From: Sulfitobacter sp. S223
GTDB taxonomy: Bacteria > Pseudomonadota > Alphaproteobacteria > Rhodobacterales > Rhodobacteraceae
Direction: 5' to 3'
Assembly (NCBI RefSeq): GCF_025143825.1
Contig: NZ_CP083560.1
Location: 310,001-374,000, forward strand
DNA length: 64,000 bases
Under the pieces are notes generated by a model. The model saw only the letters and a program-made list of their open reading frames with translations, had not been told where the DNA came from and ran no database searches. Below are positions 43,057 through 52,158 of the stretch, piece after piece; positions within the stretch are counted from its first letter, which is position 1; each line of letters begins with the position of its first letter. Both the position numbers and the translations under genes were made by a program.

Positions 43057-44357
43057 GCACTACAAAGAAATGGAGCGCCACCCGCCCCGTTCTGATCGGT
43101 TTTATCGGGCTTGCCGTGCTTGTTGGCGGTTTTGGTTTTTGGTCTGTAACGTCCAACATCGCGGGCGCCATTGTGGCCTCTGGCCGCATCGAAGTTGATC
43201 GCAACCGTCAGGTTGTCCAGCATGATACGGGCGGCACCATCGCAGAGATTTTGGTGGATGAAGGTGATCTGGTTAAAGCCGGAGATCTATTGTTGCAGCT
43301 TGATCCTGAACAGGCGCAATCAGAGCTGACCCTGATCGAAGGGCAACTGTTCGAACTTATGGCGCGGCGTGGCCGTCTTGAGGCGCAGCGCGACGAGGCA
43401 GATAAAATCAAGTTCCCAGAGGCTCTGGTGCAGGCGGGGGCAACGAATTCGGATGCGCAGGAATTGATGGACGGCCAACGCAACCTTTTTGAGGCGCGCC
43501 GCGACAGTGTCGCGCGCGAGATTGATCAATTGGGCAAACAGCGCAATCAGATCGAAGATCAGATCAAGGGTATTCGCGCGCAGGAAACGTCGCTGGCCGC
43601 ACAGCTTGATCTTATTGAACCTCAGTTGGTGAACCAGCAAAAGCTGTTGAATGATGGATTGGCGCAAGCGGCATCTGTCCTTCGGTTGCAGCAGGAAAAA
43701 GCCAGTTTGACTGGCGAAATCGGGCGGCTGATTGCCTCGCGGGCTCAGGCCGAAGGCCGGATCACAGAGATCGAGATCGTCGGGCTGAAACTGGGCACTT
43801 CGGGACGCGAAGAAGCTATCACCCAGTTGCGAGAAATCCGTTACCGCGAGCTGTCTTTGATTGAGCAGCGCCGCGCACTGCTGGCACAAATCGACAGGTT
43901 GGATATTCGTGCGCCGGTTTCGGGTATTGTCTACTCTATGCAGGTTACCACACCGCGATCGGTGATCCGTTCGGCTGAACCATTGATGTATCTGGTCCCG
44001 CAGGACCGTCCGCTGGTAATTGCCGCACAGGTGATGCCAACCAACGTGGACGAAATCTCGGTCGGGCAAGAAGTGAACTTGCGGCTGTCTTCGCTTGATC
44101 AACGCACCACGCCGGAACTGAAAGGCCGTGTTTTGCTGATCTCGGCGGATGCGCTGACAGATGAGGTAACAGGCGGCAACTATTTCCGAGCTGAGATCAC
44201 ACTGTCGCCCGGTGAAATCGACAGGCTTCCCGAAGGAACGATCCTGCTGCCTGGTATGCCAGTGGATGCGTTTATCAAGACAGGTGACCGTTCACCCCTG
44301 ACCTACCTGCTAAAGCCGGTAACTGATTATTTCGTCAAGTCATGGCGTGAAAGCTGA
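43053..44357 (+). CDS. HlyD family type I secretion adaptor (PrtE-like)
   Basis: The 434-residue membrane fusion protein has one N-terminal helix (about 10-32), a split lipoyl domain (GRIEVDRNRQVVQHDTGG and later IRAPVSGIVYSMQ), a long coiled-coil hairpin (about 85-270, rich in Glu, Gln, Leu and Arg) and a C-terminal beta domain. It bridges the ABC exporter to an outer-membrane TolC channel. It overlaps the exporter gene by four bases. TolC must be encoded elsewhere. Confidence 0.92.
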   Translation: MSTTKKWSATRPVLIGFIGLAVLVGGFGFWSVTSNIAGAIVASGRIEVDRNRQVVQHDTGGTIAEILVDEGDLVKAGDLLLQLDPEQAQSELTLIEGQLFELMARRGRLEAQRDEADKIKFPEALVQAGATNSDAQELMDGQRNLFEARRDSVAREIDQLGKQRNQIEDQIKGIRAQETSLAAQLDLIEPQLVNQQKLLNDGLAQAASVLRLQQEKASLTGEIGRLIASRAQAEGRITEIEIVGLKLGTSGREEAITQLREIRYRELSLIEQRRALLAQIDRLDIRAPVSGIVYSMQVTTPRSVIRSAEPLMYLVPQDRPLVIAAQVMPTNVDEISVGQEVNLRLSSLDQRTTPELKGRVLLISADALTDEVTGGNYFRAEITLSPGEIDRLPEGTILLPGMPVDAFIKTGDRSPLTYLLKPVTDYFVKSWRES

Positions 44358-44428
44358 TGCAGGGTCTTTCGCCAAGCGGTCAAGGGCGCTAGCGTCTGCG
44401 CAAATCAACCGTTCAAAGGAACACCATC

Positions 44429-44887
44429 ATGAGCATTGAACAACGTCTGACAGATTTGGGTATCACCCTGCCGGATGCATCGGCACCTGCGGCTAACTAT
44501 GTACCTTTCGTACAGGTGGGTAACACACTGTATGTTTCAGGTCAGATTTCGCGCAGCGACGATGGCCTGATTGCTGGTGTTCTGGGCGACAATATGAGCG
44601 TAGAAGATGGCGCTGCTGCGGCTAAGACCTGCGCACTACAGTTGCTCGCACAGGTGAAAGCAGCCTGCGGTGGTGATCTCGGTCGTCTCAAACGGGTGGT
44701 CAAGCTGACCGGCTTTGTAAACTCGACCAAAGAATTCACTGACCAGCCTAAAGTCGTGAACGGCTGCTCCGACTTCCTCGTCGAGGCTCTGGGCGATATG
44801 GGCCGTCACGCACGGTCTGCTGTTTCTGCGGGCGCGCTGCCGTTGGGCGTTGCTGTCGAAATCGAAGGCATCTTCGAAATATCATGA
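44429..44887 (+). CDS. RidA family protein
   Basis: The 152-residue YjgF/YER057c/UK114 family protein starts SIEQRLTDLGITLPDASAPA and carries the substrate Arg in GRHARSAVSAGALPLGVAVEIEG. RidA hydrolyses reactive enamine/imine intermediates released by PLP enzymes. The length and the N-terminal form match the longer RidA subgroup, which may not share the deaminase activity. AAAGGA lies upstream. The stop overlaps the start of the phosphodiesterase gene (ATGA). Confidence 0.88.
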   Translation: MSIEQRLTDLGITLPDASAPAANYVPFVQVGNTLYVSGQISRSDDGLIAGVLGDNMSVEDGAAAAKTCALQLLAQVKAACGGDLGRLKRVVKLTGFVNSTKEFTDQPKVVNGCSDFLVEALGDMGRHARSAVSAGALPLGVAVEIEGIFEIS

Positions 44888-45654
44888 CGAAAACAGCACT
44901 GCCCCGCAGCTTTTCCAAGGTACCGCTGGCGCACCGTGCTTTGCATGATGTTTCAGACGGTAGGCCTGAAAATTCCCGTGCGGCGATCCGCGCAGCGATT
45001 GACGGCGGTTACGGCATAGAGATTGACGTGCAACTTAGCGGCGATGGCGCCGCGATGGTGTTCCATGATTATCATCTTGAGCGATTGACTGAAAAGCAGG
45101 GGGCAGTGCAACTTTTCACATCCGCCGAACTGAAGGCAACTGGCCTGATTGGTGGTACTGAAGGCATCCCCGATCTGCCAGAGGTTCTGGCCTTGGTGGC
45201 AGGGCAGGTGCCATTGCTGATCGAACTAAAGGATCAGGATGGCGCGATGGGAGCTTCGGTGGGGCCGTTGGAACGCGCGACTGCCGATGCGTTGGTCGGC
45301 TATGGCGGGGATGTTGCCGTCATGTCATTCAATCCACACTCCGTTGCTGCGATGCAGATGCTGGCCCCTGACGTACCACGGGGGTTGACCACCTCCGCCT
45401 TTCGGCCAGAGGACTGGCCATTGTCCGACGCCGTCTGTGCGGAATTGCGTGCGATCCCCGACTATGACCGTGTAGGTGCTTCTTTCATCAGTCATGAGGT
45501 GGCCGATCTGGACCGCCCACGCGTAACAGACTTGAAGGCCGCCGGTGCCGTGATCTGCTGCTGGACGGTCCGAAGTGCCGAACAAGAGGCGCAAGCACGT
45601 CAAGTCGCCGATAACATTACGTTTGAAAAGTATCGCGCCGCATTGGGCGCTTGA
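44884..45654 (+). CDS. Glycerophosphodiester phosphodiesterase family protein
   Basis: A 256-residue GDPD-fold enzyme. The catalytic pattern is AHRALHDVSDGRPENSRAA (His, Arg, Glu), IEIDVQLSGDGAAMVFHDYHLERLT (Glu, Asp, second His) and ELKDQ. It cleaves glycerophosphodiesters to glycerol 3-phosphate and an alcohol. No signal peptide is seen, so it is cytoplasmic. It overlaps ridA by four bases. The specific diester is unknown. Confidence 0.87.
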   Translation: MTKTALPRSFSKVPLAHRALHDVSDGRPENSRAAIRAAIDGGYGIEIDVQLSGDGAAMVFHDYHLERLTEKQGAVQLFTSAELKATGLIGGTEGIPDLPEVLALVAGQVPLLIELKDQDGAMGASVGPLERATADALVGYGGDVAVMSFNPHSVAAMQMLAPDVPRGLTTSAFRPEDWPLSDAVCAELRAIPDYDRVGASFISHEVADLDRPRVTDLKAAGAVICCWTVRSAEQEAQARQVADNITFEKYRAALGA

Positions 45655-45709
45655 ACATCCTGATGTGCATGCCACCTTTAGAGGGCAGAGCAGCAACAGG
45701 AAGAGCCAC

Positions 45710-46897
45710 ATGTGCGCCCAAGAGGTAGAGATCAGGATCATTGGATCGCTGTCAGAAATTGACGCGACCGAATGGGATGCTTGTGCCTGTCCCGAAGCTG
45801 TGGACGGCGCGCGCCCGAATGACCCGTTTACCACGCACCGGTTTCTCAAGGCGTTGGAGGATAGCGGCAGCGTAGGTGCTGGCACAGGGTGGCAGCCCCA
45901 ATATCTGACAGCCTGCATTGAAGGGCAAATCATCGCAGTGGCCCCGCTTTATGCCAAATCACACAGTCAGGGCGAATATATCTTTGACCACTCCTGGGCC
46001 CATGCCTATGAGCGGGCGGGGGGACGTTATTACCCCAAGTTGCAGATCGCAGTACCTCATACCCCTGCCACTGGTCGGCGATTCCTGACCCGACCAGGAT
46101 TTGAGGAGGCTGGCTTTGCTGCTTTGGTGCAGGGTGCCGTGCAACTGACAGAGAACAACGGGCTCAGCTCGCTCCATGCGACGTTTTGTACGGGCGAAGA
46201 AGCTGCCCGCGCGCAAGAATTCGGCATGATGGCCCGCAAGAGCCAACAGTTTCACTGGCGCAATCAGGGCTATCCCGATTTCGACGCGTTTCTGAATACG
46301 CTCAGCTCGCGCAAGCGCAAGAATATGCGCAAAGAACGCGCAACGGCCCAAGCATTCGGCGGTACCATTGAAACATTCACCGGCGATGATTTGCGACCCG
46401 AACATTGGGACGCCTTCTGGGTCTTTTATCAGGATACGGGGGCACGCAAGTGGGGCCAGCCATACCTCACGCGGCGCTTTTTCGACATAGCCCAAGAAGT
46501 GCTGCGTGATGACATGGCATTGGTGTTGGCGGAACGCGATGGCCAATGGATCGCAGGCGCGTTGAACTTTATTGGCGTTGATGCGTTGTACGGCAGGTAT
46601 TGGGGCTGCATAGAGCACCATTCATGCCTGCATTTCGAACTGTGCTACTATCAGGCCATAGATATCGCAATTGCGATGGGGCTGCGCACTGTCGAAGCGG
46701 GCGCACAAGGCGAACACAAACTGGCGCGTGGCTATCTGCCGACGCCTACGTGGTCGCTACACTGGATGCGTGATCCGGGGTTTTCCCGCGCAGTTGGTGA
46801 ATATCTGGAGGCCGAGCGTGCCGCCGTGGACGAAGAAATAGAGGTGCTGACAGAGTACGGCCCCTTCAAGAAAGCAGAAGTCGAGGAACAGGAATGA
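45710..46897 (+). CDS. GNAT/FemAB-like protein (DUF482, COG3146)
   Basis: A 395-residue protein with the pattern of the DUF482 family: [38 protein letters not shown] and the late [22 protein letters not shown] motif. The family is related to FemAB/GNAT acyltransferases and is sometimes named peptidoglycan biosynthesis protein without direct proof. ATG 45710 has AGGAAG upstream. It overlaps phhB by four bases, so the ridA-to-mscS run is probably one transcription unit. Confidence 0.85.
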   Translation: MCAQEVEIRIIGSLSEIDATEWDACACPEAVDGARPNDPFTTHRFLKALEDSGSVGAGTGWQPQYLTACIEGQIIAVAPLYAKSHSQGEYIFDHSWAHAYERAGGRYYPKLQIAVPHTPATGRRFLTRPGFEEAGFAALVQGAVQLTENNGLSSLHATFCTGEEAARAQEFGMMARKSQQFHWRNQGYPDFDAFLNTLSSRKRKNMRKERATAQAFGGTIETFTGDDLRPEHWDAFWVFYQDTGARKWGQPYLTRRFFDIAQEVLRDDMALVLAERDGQWIAGALNFIGVDALYGRYWGCIEHHSCLHFELCYYQAIDIAIAMGLRTVEAGAQGEHKLARGYLPTPTWSLHWMRDPGFSRAVGEYLEAERAAVDEEIEVLTEYGPFKKAEVEEQE

Positions 46898-47184
46898 CAG
46901 AGAAATTAAGCGCCGAGACACGCGGGGCTCTACTGGACCCGCTGTTGACCAACGGATGGTCTATGGTCGAAGACCGCGATGCGATTGTTAAAACCTACAA
47001 GTTTGACGATTTCGCAGATGCATTCGGTTGGATGACGCGCGCGGCATTCTGGGCCGAAAAATGGAATCATCATCCCGAATGGCAGAATACATACAACAAG
47101 GTGACGGTAACCTTGACCACGCACGACGTAGACGGGCTTAGCGCTCTTGATGCGAAACTGGCACGTAAGATGGACGGACTTTGA
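46894..47184 (+). CDS. phhB: 4a-hydroxytetrahydrobiopterin dehydratase (pterin carbinolamine dehydratase)
   Basis: The 96-residue enzyme recycles the pterin cofactor of aromatic amino acid hydroxylases. The signature [21 protein letters not shown] supplies the catalytic His cluster, and [17 protein letters not shown] completes the fold. Length is typical. It overlaps the upstream DUF482 gene. No phenylalanine hydroxylase gene is near; in many bacteria the protein has other roles such as molybdopterin-related folding. Confidence 0.92.
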   Translation: MTEKLSAETRGALLDPLLTNGWSMVEDRDAIVKTYKFDDFADAFGWMTRAAFWAEKWNHHPEWQNTYNKVTVTLTTHDVDGLSALDAKLARKMDGL

Positions 47185-47188
47185 GACG

Positions 47189-48046
47189 ATGGAATCTTTA
47201 GACAATTTGATGCAGACTGAAATCTGGAACGGCAACACGTTTGCGGATCTTTTCACGATAGACTTCTTGGCCTCAGCCGCCGGTTCCGTGCTGGGCGCTT
47301 TGGTCATCCTTCTTATAGGCTGGATGGTATCCGCGTGGCTGCAACGCCGGATCGTCAACCTTAGTAAAAAGCATCGTCATCTCGATGATATGCTGTTCGA
47401 ATTCCTGGCGTCGATCGTCCGCTATGTCGTGATGGGCTTCACAATTCTGTTCGTGCTCAACACGTTCGGTGTACAGACGACGTCTGTCGTAGCAGTCATT
47501 GGTGCGGCGGGTTTGGCTATCGGCCTTGCTTTACAGGGGACACTTTCAAACGTTGCAGCGGGCGTCATGTTGATCCTGTTTCGTCCGATCAAGATTGGTG
47601 ACTTTGTAGAAGTTGCAGGCATGATGGGGACGGTTAAGGCGATCAGCTTGAACTTTACGGAGCTGGCAAATCTAAGCAACGCTCAGGTGATCGTGCCGAA
47701 TTCCGAAGTTTGGGGAAACATCATCACCAACTACACCACCAATGACAAGCGACGTGCCGAATGGACGTTTGGTGTGGGATACGGGGCTAACCTCAAGCAA
47801 GCAGAAGACATCATTCGCGAGACGATCATGGCAGATTCCCGTTCGAACGCCGAGCCGGAGCCGTTTATTCAGGTGACAAACCTTGGCGATAGCTCGGTCG
47901 ATTTTCTGGTGCGTGTCTGGTGCGATGCGTCAGAGTATTTCGCCTATCGCGCGGATATGACCCGAAAAGTGAAAGAGGCGCTGGATAATGCTGGCGTGGA
48001 TATCCCCTTTCCGACGCGTACGATTTATCAGGCAAAGGCCAGCTAA
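47189..48046 (+). CDS. Small-conductance mechanosensitive channel (MscS family)
   Basis: The 285-residue MscS-type channel has three membrane helices; TM3 reads VIGAAGLAIGLALQGTLSNVAAGVML, the Gly/Ala-packed pore helix. The cytoplasmic beta domain carries FRPIKIGDFVEVAGMMGTV and NSEVWGNIITNYT. It opens under membrane tension to release osmolytes. ATG 47189 is four bases after phhB, so it is likely co-transcribed. A bidirectional terminator follows. Confidence 0.93.
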   Translation: MESLDNLMQTEIWNGNTFADLFTIDFLASAAGSVLGALVILLIGWMVSAWLQRRIVNLSKKHRHLDDMLFEFLASIVRYVVMGFTILFVLNTFGVQTTSVVAVIGAAGLAIGLALQGTLSNVAAGVMLILFRPIKIGDFVEVAGMMGTVKAISLNFTELANLSNAQVIVPNSEVWGNIITNYTTNDKRRAEWTFGVGYGANLKQAEDIIRETIMADSRSNAEPEPFIQVTNLGDSSVDFLVRVWCDASEYFAYRADMTRKVKEALDNAGVDIPFPTRTIYQAKAS

Positions 48047-48079
48047 GGCTGCGGCCAGTAATAGAGTTTGTCAAAGTGA

Positions 48080-48109
48080 ACAGGGCCGCATCAACTGCGG
48101 CCCTGTTTT
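48080..48109. terminator. Bidirectional terminator between mscS and peroxiredoxin genes
   Basis: ACAGGGCCGCA and TGCGGCCCTGT form a perfect 11-bp stem with a TCAAC loop followed by TTTT; it serves the converging mscS-type and peroxiredoxin genes. Confidence 0.85.
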
Positions 48110-48113
48110 CGTC

Positions 48114-48602
48114 TTACATGTTGTCCAGCAGGCTCTCGCCGCCCGAGATGTCGCACACACCGGGGTTTTCTTCGGGCTGGAACAAGGTCACCTTGTTGTC
48201 TTCGACCAGCATGGCGTACCGCTTGGAGCGGGCGACAAGACCGGCGGGAGCAGCATCAAAATCCATCCCGAGCGCTTTGGTGAATTCCGAAGACGCGTCT
48301 GCCAGCATGGTGATACCGGCTGCGGTTGCGCCGGTGGCTTCACCCCATGCTTGCATCACAAAGGGGTCATTGCACGAAACGCAGATGATTTCGTCCACGC
48401 CTTTGGCATCAAATTCGCCTTTGGTCCGCACAAAGCTGGGCACATGTGCTGAGTGGCAAGTGGGCGTGAATGCACCTGGAACGGCGAATATGACAACCTT
48501 GCGGCCTTTGGTCTTGTCGCTCATGTTGACCGGAGCCGGACCTTCGGCACCCATTTGTACCAGCGTGGCGTCAGGCAGTGTGTCACCTTGTGAAATCGGC
48601 AT
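48114..48602 (-). CDS. Peroxiredoxin (Prx5/AhpE-like)
   Basis: A 162-residue thioredoxin-fold peroxidase of the Prx5 group. The peroxidatic Cys is in PGAFTPTCHSAHVPSF, with the conserved Thr two residues before it; a further Cys is in ICVSCNDPFVMQAW. It reduces hydrogen peroxide and alkyl peroxides using glutathione/glutaredoxin or thioredoxin. ATG 48602 follows AAGGTGAG. It is monocistronic. Confidence 0.92.
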   Translation of the reverse strand: MPISQGDTLPDATLVQMGAEGPAPVNMSDKTKGRKVVIFAVPGAFTPTCHSAHVPSFVRTKGEFDAKGVDEIICVSCNDPFVMQAWGEATGATAAGITMLADASSEFTKALGMDFDAAPAGLVARSKRYAMLVEDNKVTLFQPEENPGVCDISGGESLLDNM

Positions 48603-48691
48603 TTGCTCACCTTTCATGTGATTGCGTTTGTCCTTGTGCCAGATATAGGTTCTGAAAGCAGGCAGGGCCAGTGTTTCAAGGGAGATTATCC

Positions 48692-49900
48692 ATGCGCCAT
48701 ATCGTTGTCATCGGAGCAGGGCAGGCTGGCTCATCTTGTGTGGTCAAGCTGCGCAATGGTGGGTTCGATGGGAAGATTACCCTTATCGGCGCAGAGCCGC
48801 AGCCGCCGTACCAACGTCCACCGCTGTCCAAGGCCTATCTGATGGGCGATATGGCGCTGGAGCGGCTGTATCTGCGGCCCCTGAGTTTCTACGCTGAGCA
48901 GGGGATCGATCTGATACTGGATGCGCATGTCGATGCCATTGATACTGTGAACAAACAAATTGCGGTTAATGGTGGGATGCTCGCATATGACGATCTTGTT
49001 TTGGCGACAGGTTCAGTCCCGCATCGTTTGCCTGCTGCCATTGGCGGCGACCTTGACGGTGTGCATGTAGTGCGCAGTCTGGCCGACGTGGATGCTATGG
49101 CACCGCGCTTCGTAGCAGGCGCGCGGGTGTTGATCGTTGGCGGCGGCTACATCGGGCTGGAGGCCGCGTCGGTTGCGGCCAAGCTGGGGCTGACTGTAAC
49201 GTTGGTCGAAATGGCGTCGCGCATTTTGCAGCGTGTTGCGGCCCCTGAAACGTCTGCCTTTTTCCGTCAGCTTCACAAAAGCCACGGTGTAGATTTGCGC
49301 GAAGGCGTCGGCTTGGGGCACTTGACCGGAGAGGGCGCTGTCAGCGGTGCTGTTCTAACCGATGGCACCGAATTGACGGTTGATTTTGTGATTGTTGGAG
49401 TGGGCGTGGCGCCCGCCGCTAGCTTGGCAGAGGCTGCCGGAATTGCCTTAGACAACGGGATTGCCGTTGATGCGCAGGGGCGGACCAATGTGCCACATGT
49501 TTGGGCGGCTGGTGATTGTGCCTCCTTCCCCTACCATGGAGATCGCATCAGGTTGGAAAGCGTGCCAAACGCGATTGACCAGTCCGAGGTCGTGGCCGAA
49601 AATTTGATGGGTGCCGAGAAGGATTATGTTGCAAAGCCGTGGTTCTGGTCGGACCAGTATGATGTGAAATTGCAGATTGCTGGATTGAACACGGGCTACG
49701 ACAGGGTGGTGACCCGCGGGGCCGCGCCGGGGCCTGTATCGTTCTGGTATTATCAGGGTGAGAAATTGCTGGCTGTAGATGCTGCGAATGACCCGCGCGG
49801 CTATATGGTGGGCAAAAGGTTAATTGAAAGCGGCAAGTCTCCCTCCGCTGATCTGGTCGCGGATAGCGAATACGATCTCAAGGCGCTTCTTAAGGCATGA
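48692..49900 (+). CDS. FAD-dependent ferredoxin/rubredoxin reductase-like oxidoreductase
   Basis: A 402-residue flavoprotein with two Rossmann motifs: FAD-binding IVVIGAGQAGSSC at the N terminus and NAD-binding VLIVGGGYIGLEAASVA near residue 150. HVWAAGDCASFPY is the second FAD contact, and the C-terminal reductase domain (from about 320) is of the ferredoxin-reductase type. It passes electrons from NADH to a ferredoxin or rubredoxin, often for a cytochrome P450 or dioxygenase. No such partner is nearby. The stop overlaps rsmD (ATGA). Confidence 0.9.
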   Translation: MRHIVVIGAGQAGSSCVVKLRNGGFDGKITLIGAEPQPPYQRPPLSKAYLMGDMALERLYLRPLSFYAEQGIDLILDAHVDAIDTVNKQIAVNGGMLAYDDLVLATGSVPHRLPAAIGGDLDGVHVVRSLADVDAMAPRFVAGARVLIVGGGYIGLEAASVAAKLGLTVTLVEMASRILQRVAAPETSAFFRQLHKSHGVDLREGVGLGHLTGEGAVSGAVLTDGTELTVDFVIVGVGVAPAASLAEAAGIALDNGIAVDAQGRTNVPHVWAAGDCASFPYHGDRIRLESVPNAIDQSEVVAENLMGAEKDYVAKPWFWSDQYDVKLQIAGLNTGYDRVVTRGAAPGPVSFWYYQGEKLLAVDAANDPRGYMVGKRLIESGKSPSADLVADSEYDLKALLKA

Positions 49901-50448
49901 GGATCATCTCGGGAAAATACCGTGCAACGAGATTGGCCGAGGTAGGCGAGGGCGATGCTGCGGCACATTTGCGCCCGACCTCTGACCGAGTGCGTGAAAG
50001 CCTTTTCTCGATGCTGACCCACCTGAATGTGATCAACGGGGCGCGGGTGCTGGATCTGTTTGCAGGAACCGGCGCGCTTGGACTTGAGGCACTATCGCGC
50101 GGTGCCCGTGAGGTGATGTTCGTCGAGAACGGTCGCGTGGCGCAAAAGCTTATCAGCGAGAATGTGAAAAAGCTGAGGGTGGAGGATAATACTACCGTCA
50201 TGCGCAATGATGCCACCACGCTGGGTGCGTGGACTGCCGAACCTTTCGATCTTGTTTTTCTTGATCCACCCTACGGTAAGGCCATGGGTCAAAAAGCCTT
50301 GGCCGCAGCGGTGAAGGGCGGGTGGCTGGCCCAAGGGGCAACCGTTGTCTGGGAAGAGAGCGCGCCGATGGACGCGCCTGACGGGTTTACCCGGACGGAC
50401 CGGCGCAAATTCGGCGATACGCATGTGACCTTGCTGACGCGCGATTGA
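49897..50448 (+). CDS. rsmD: 16S rRNA (guanine(966)-N2)-methyltransferase RsmD
   Basis: The 183-residue class I methyltransferase modifies G966 of 16S rRNA. It shows the family start MRIISGKYRATRLAEVGEG, the RPTSDRVRESLFSML box, SAM loop VLDLFAGTGALGLEALSRGA and catalytic DPPY in FLDPPYGKAMG. It overlaps the flavoprotein gene by four bases. Length is normal. Confidence 0.94.
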   Translation: MRIISGKYRATRLAEVGEGDAAAHLRPTSDRVRESLFSMLTHLNVINGARVLDLFAGTGALGLEALSRGAREVMFVENGRVAQKLISENVKKLRVEDNTTVMRNDATTLGAWTAEPFDLVFLDPPYGKAMGQKALAAAVKGGWLAQGATVVWEESAPMDAPDGFTRTDRRKFGDTHVTLLTRD

Positions 50449-50492
50449 GATCACTGGCTGTCAGTCAGCTGACTGGGGTACAAAAACAAGAA

Positions 50493-50521
50493 ACGCGCCA
50501 TCAGCAATGGCGCGTCAAATT
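50493..50521 (-). terminator. Probable terminator of the sfsA-map operon
   Basis: ACGCGCCAT and ATGGCGCGT form a perfect 9-bp stem around five bases; on the minus strand TTCTTGTTTTT follows, on the plus strand CAAATTTTC. It may serve both map and rsmD. Confidence 0.65.
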
Positions 50522-50559
50522 TTCAAAAGCCCAGTTCAGCCATTAGGAGGCCTGACCCG

Positions 50560-51381
50560 TCAATAAGTAGGGTGGAATTTCCCCGCAGGGGAGAGGGTGA
50601 AAATCTCGTACCCGTCTTCTGTCACGCCGATGGAGTGTTCGAATTGCGCTGACAGAGATTTGTCGCGCGTTACCGCAGTCCAGTCATCAGCAAGGGTCTT
50701 GGTCTCGGCGCGGCCCAAATTCACCATAGGCTCGATTGTGAAGAACATGCCCGGTTCCAGCACGGGCTTTGTGCCGGGTTTGCCGTAGTGCAGAACATTG
50801 GGCGGTGCATGGAATACACGCCCCAGACCGTGACCGCAAAAATCTGTGACAACCGACATGCGATGGCCTTCTACAAATGTCTGGATGGCATGGCCGATAT
50901 CGCCAAAGGTATTGCCCGGTTTAACCGCTTCGATCCCCCGCATCAGTGCTTCATGCGTGATATCGATCAGGCGCTCTGCCTTTCGGGACAACTTTCCGGC
51001 CACATACATTCTGGATGTATCGCCGAACCAGCCGTCGACAATTACCGTCACATCGATGTTGAGGATGTCACCGTCTTTGAGCTTTTTATCACCGGGGATG
51101 CCGTGACAAACGACATGGTTCACCGAGATGCAGCTGGCATGCTGATAGCCCTTATAGCCAATGGTCGCAGATTTCGCACCGGCGGCGTTGACCTTTTCTT
51201 CGATAATCCGGTCAATCTCGGCGGTGCTCTGGCCTACGAAAACGTGCTCGGCGACCTCATCAAGGATTGTCGCGGCAAGTTTGCCTGCGGCGTGCATACC
51301 TGCGAAATCCGCAGCTTCGTGAATGCGGATGCCATCTTTTGTCGTGCGACCCTTATGGATGTCTGTCACCGGTCTCTCCAT
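50560..51381 (-). CDS. map: Methionine aminopeptidase, type I
   Basis: The 273-residue Map removes N-terminal Met from new proteins. The pita-bread fold residues are present: NHVVCHGIPGD, Asp pair around [43 protein letters not shown] and EPMVNLG. ATG 51381 is chosen because upstream codons overlap sfsA. It follows sfsA by 17 bases. Confidence 0.94.
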   Translation of the reverse strand: MERPVTDIHKGRTTKDGIRIHEAADFAGMHAAGKLAATILDEVAEHVFVGQSTAEIDRIIEEKVNAAGAKSATIGYKGYQHASCISVNHVVCHGIPGDKKLKDGDILNIDVTVIVDGWFGDTSRMYVAGKLSRKAERLIDITHEALMRGIEAVKPGNTFGDIGHAIQTFVEGHRMSVVTDFCGHGLGRVFHAPPNVLHYGKPGTKPVLEPGMFFTIEPMVNLGRAETKTLADDWTAVTRDKSLSAQFEHSIGVTEDGYEIFTLSPAGKFHPTY

Positions 51382-51398
51382 GGTTTGTTGGCGCCTGT

Positions 51399-52112
51399 TT
51401 AGCGCGGCGGGTGGCCAAGGGCCAGAGGCCCTGCAAGCGTGATGCCTGTTGGGGTGATGTGTGTGCCAATACACATGGTTTCTACGCCTGCTTTTGTAGC
51501 ATCTGCATGGGCTGCGGCGTATGTCGGATCAATGTCTGCGGCTATATCGACACAGGTGCAGTCCGTTCGCTGTACCAGATACAGCAGGACTGCGCGGTGT
51601 CCTGCCCGCGCGACCTCTGCCAGTTCTGCCATATGCTTTGCGCCGCGGGCGGTCACGCTGTCAGGGAATTCAGCCAACGGAGGTTTGCGGCACAGCGTGA
51701 CGGATTTCACTTCGACGTAGGCATCGGGCAGGCCTTGCGCCTTTAGCAAGAAATCCACGCGGGAGTTCGTCCCGTACTTCACCTCTGGTTGCACATGCGT
51801 ATAGGCGCTCAGTTCTGCGACTTGCTGTTGTTCCAGCGCGCTGCGCAGAACGCGATTGGGCAGCGAGGTATCCACACCTGTCAGGTGGCCGTTCTCATGA
51901 TCAACCAGACGCAGGCCGAATTTGAGCTTTTTCTTCGGGTCATCGTTGGGCTCAAGCCAGACTTTTGTTCCGGGATCAGCCAGCCCCATCATTGAGCCGG
52001 GGTTGGCACAATGAGCGGTAATCTCACGCCCGTCTTCCAACGTGCAATCGGCAAGAAAGCGTTTGTAGCGGCGGATAAGGCGGGCTGGAACAAGTTCGGT
52101 TTGAAAGCGCAT
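51399..52112 (-). CDS. sfsA: DNA/RNA nuclease SfsA
   Basis: A 237-residue SfsA protein: RFLADCTLEDGREITAHCANPGSM (OB-like DNA-binding half), then the nuclease-like core with YGTNSRVDFLL and DAYVEVKSVTL. SfsA was first named for maltose fermentation stimulation; the fold points to a nuclease. It heads a two-gene operon with map and is divergent from the cinA-like gene across 46 bases. Confidence 0.93.
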   Translation of the reverse strand: MRFQTELVPARLIRRYKRFLADCTLEDGREITAHCANPGSMMGLADPGTKVWLEPNDDPKKKLKFGLRLVDHENGHLTGVDTSLPNRVLRSALEQQQVAELSAYTHVQPEVKYGTNSRVDFLLKAQGLPDAYVEVKSVTLCRKPPLAEFPDSVTARGAKHMAELAEVARAGHRAVLLYLVQRTDCTCVDIAADIDPTYAAAHADATKAGVETMCIGTHITPTGITLAGPLALGHPPR

Positions 52113-52158
52113 GACATGGGGCTATACCGTAAGCGACACAGGCTCAAGGAGAGGCGCA

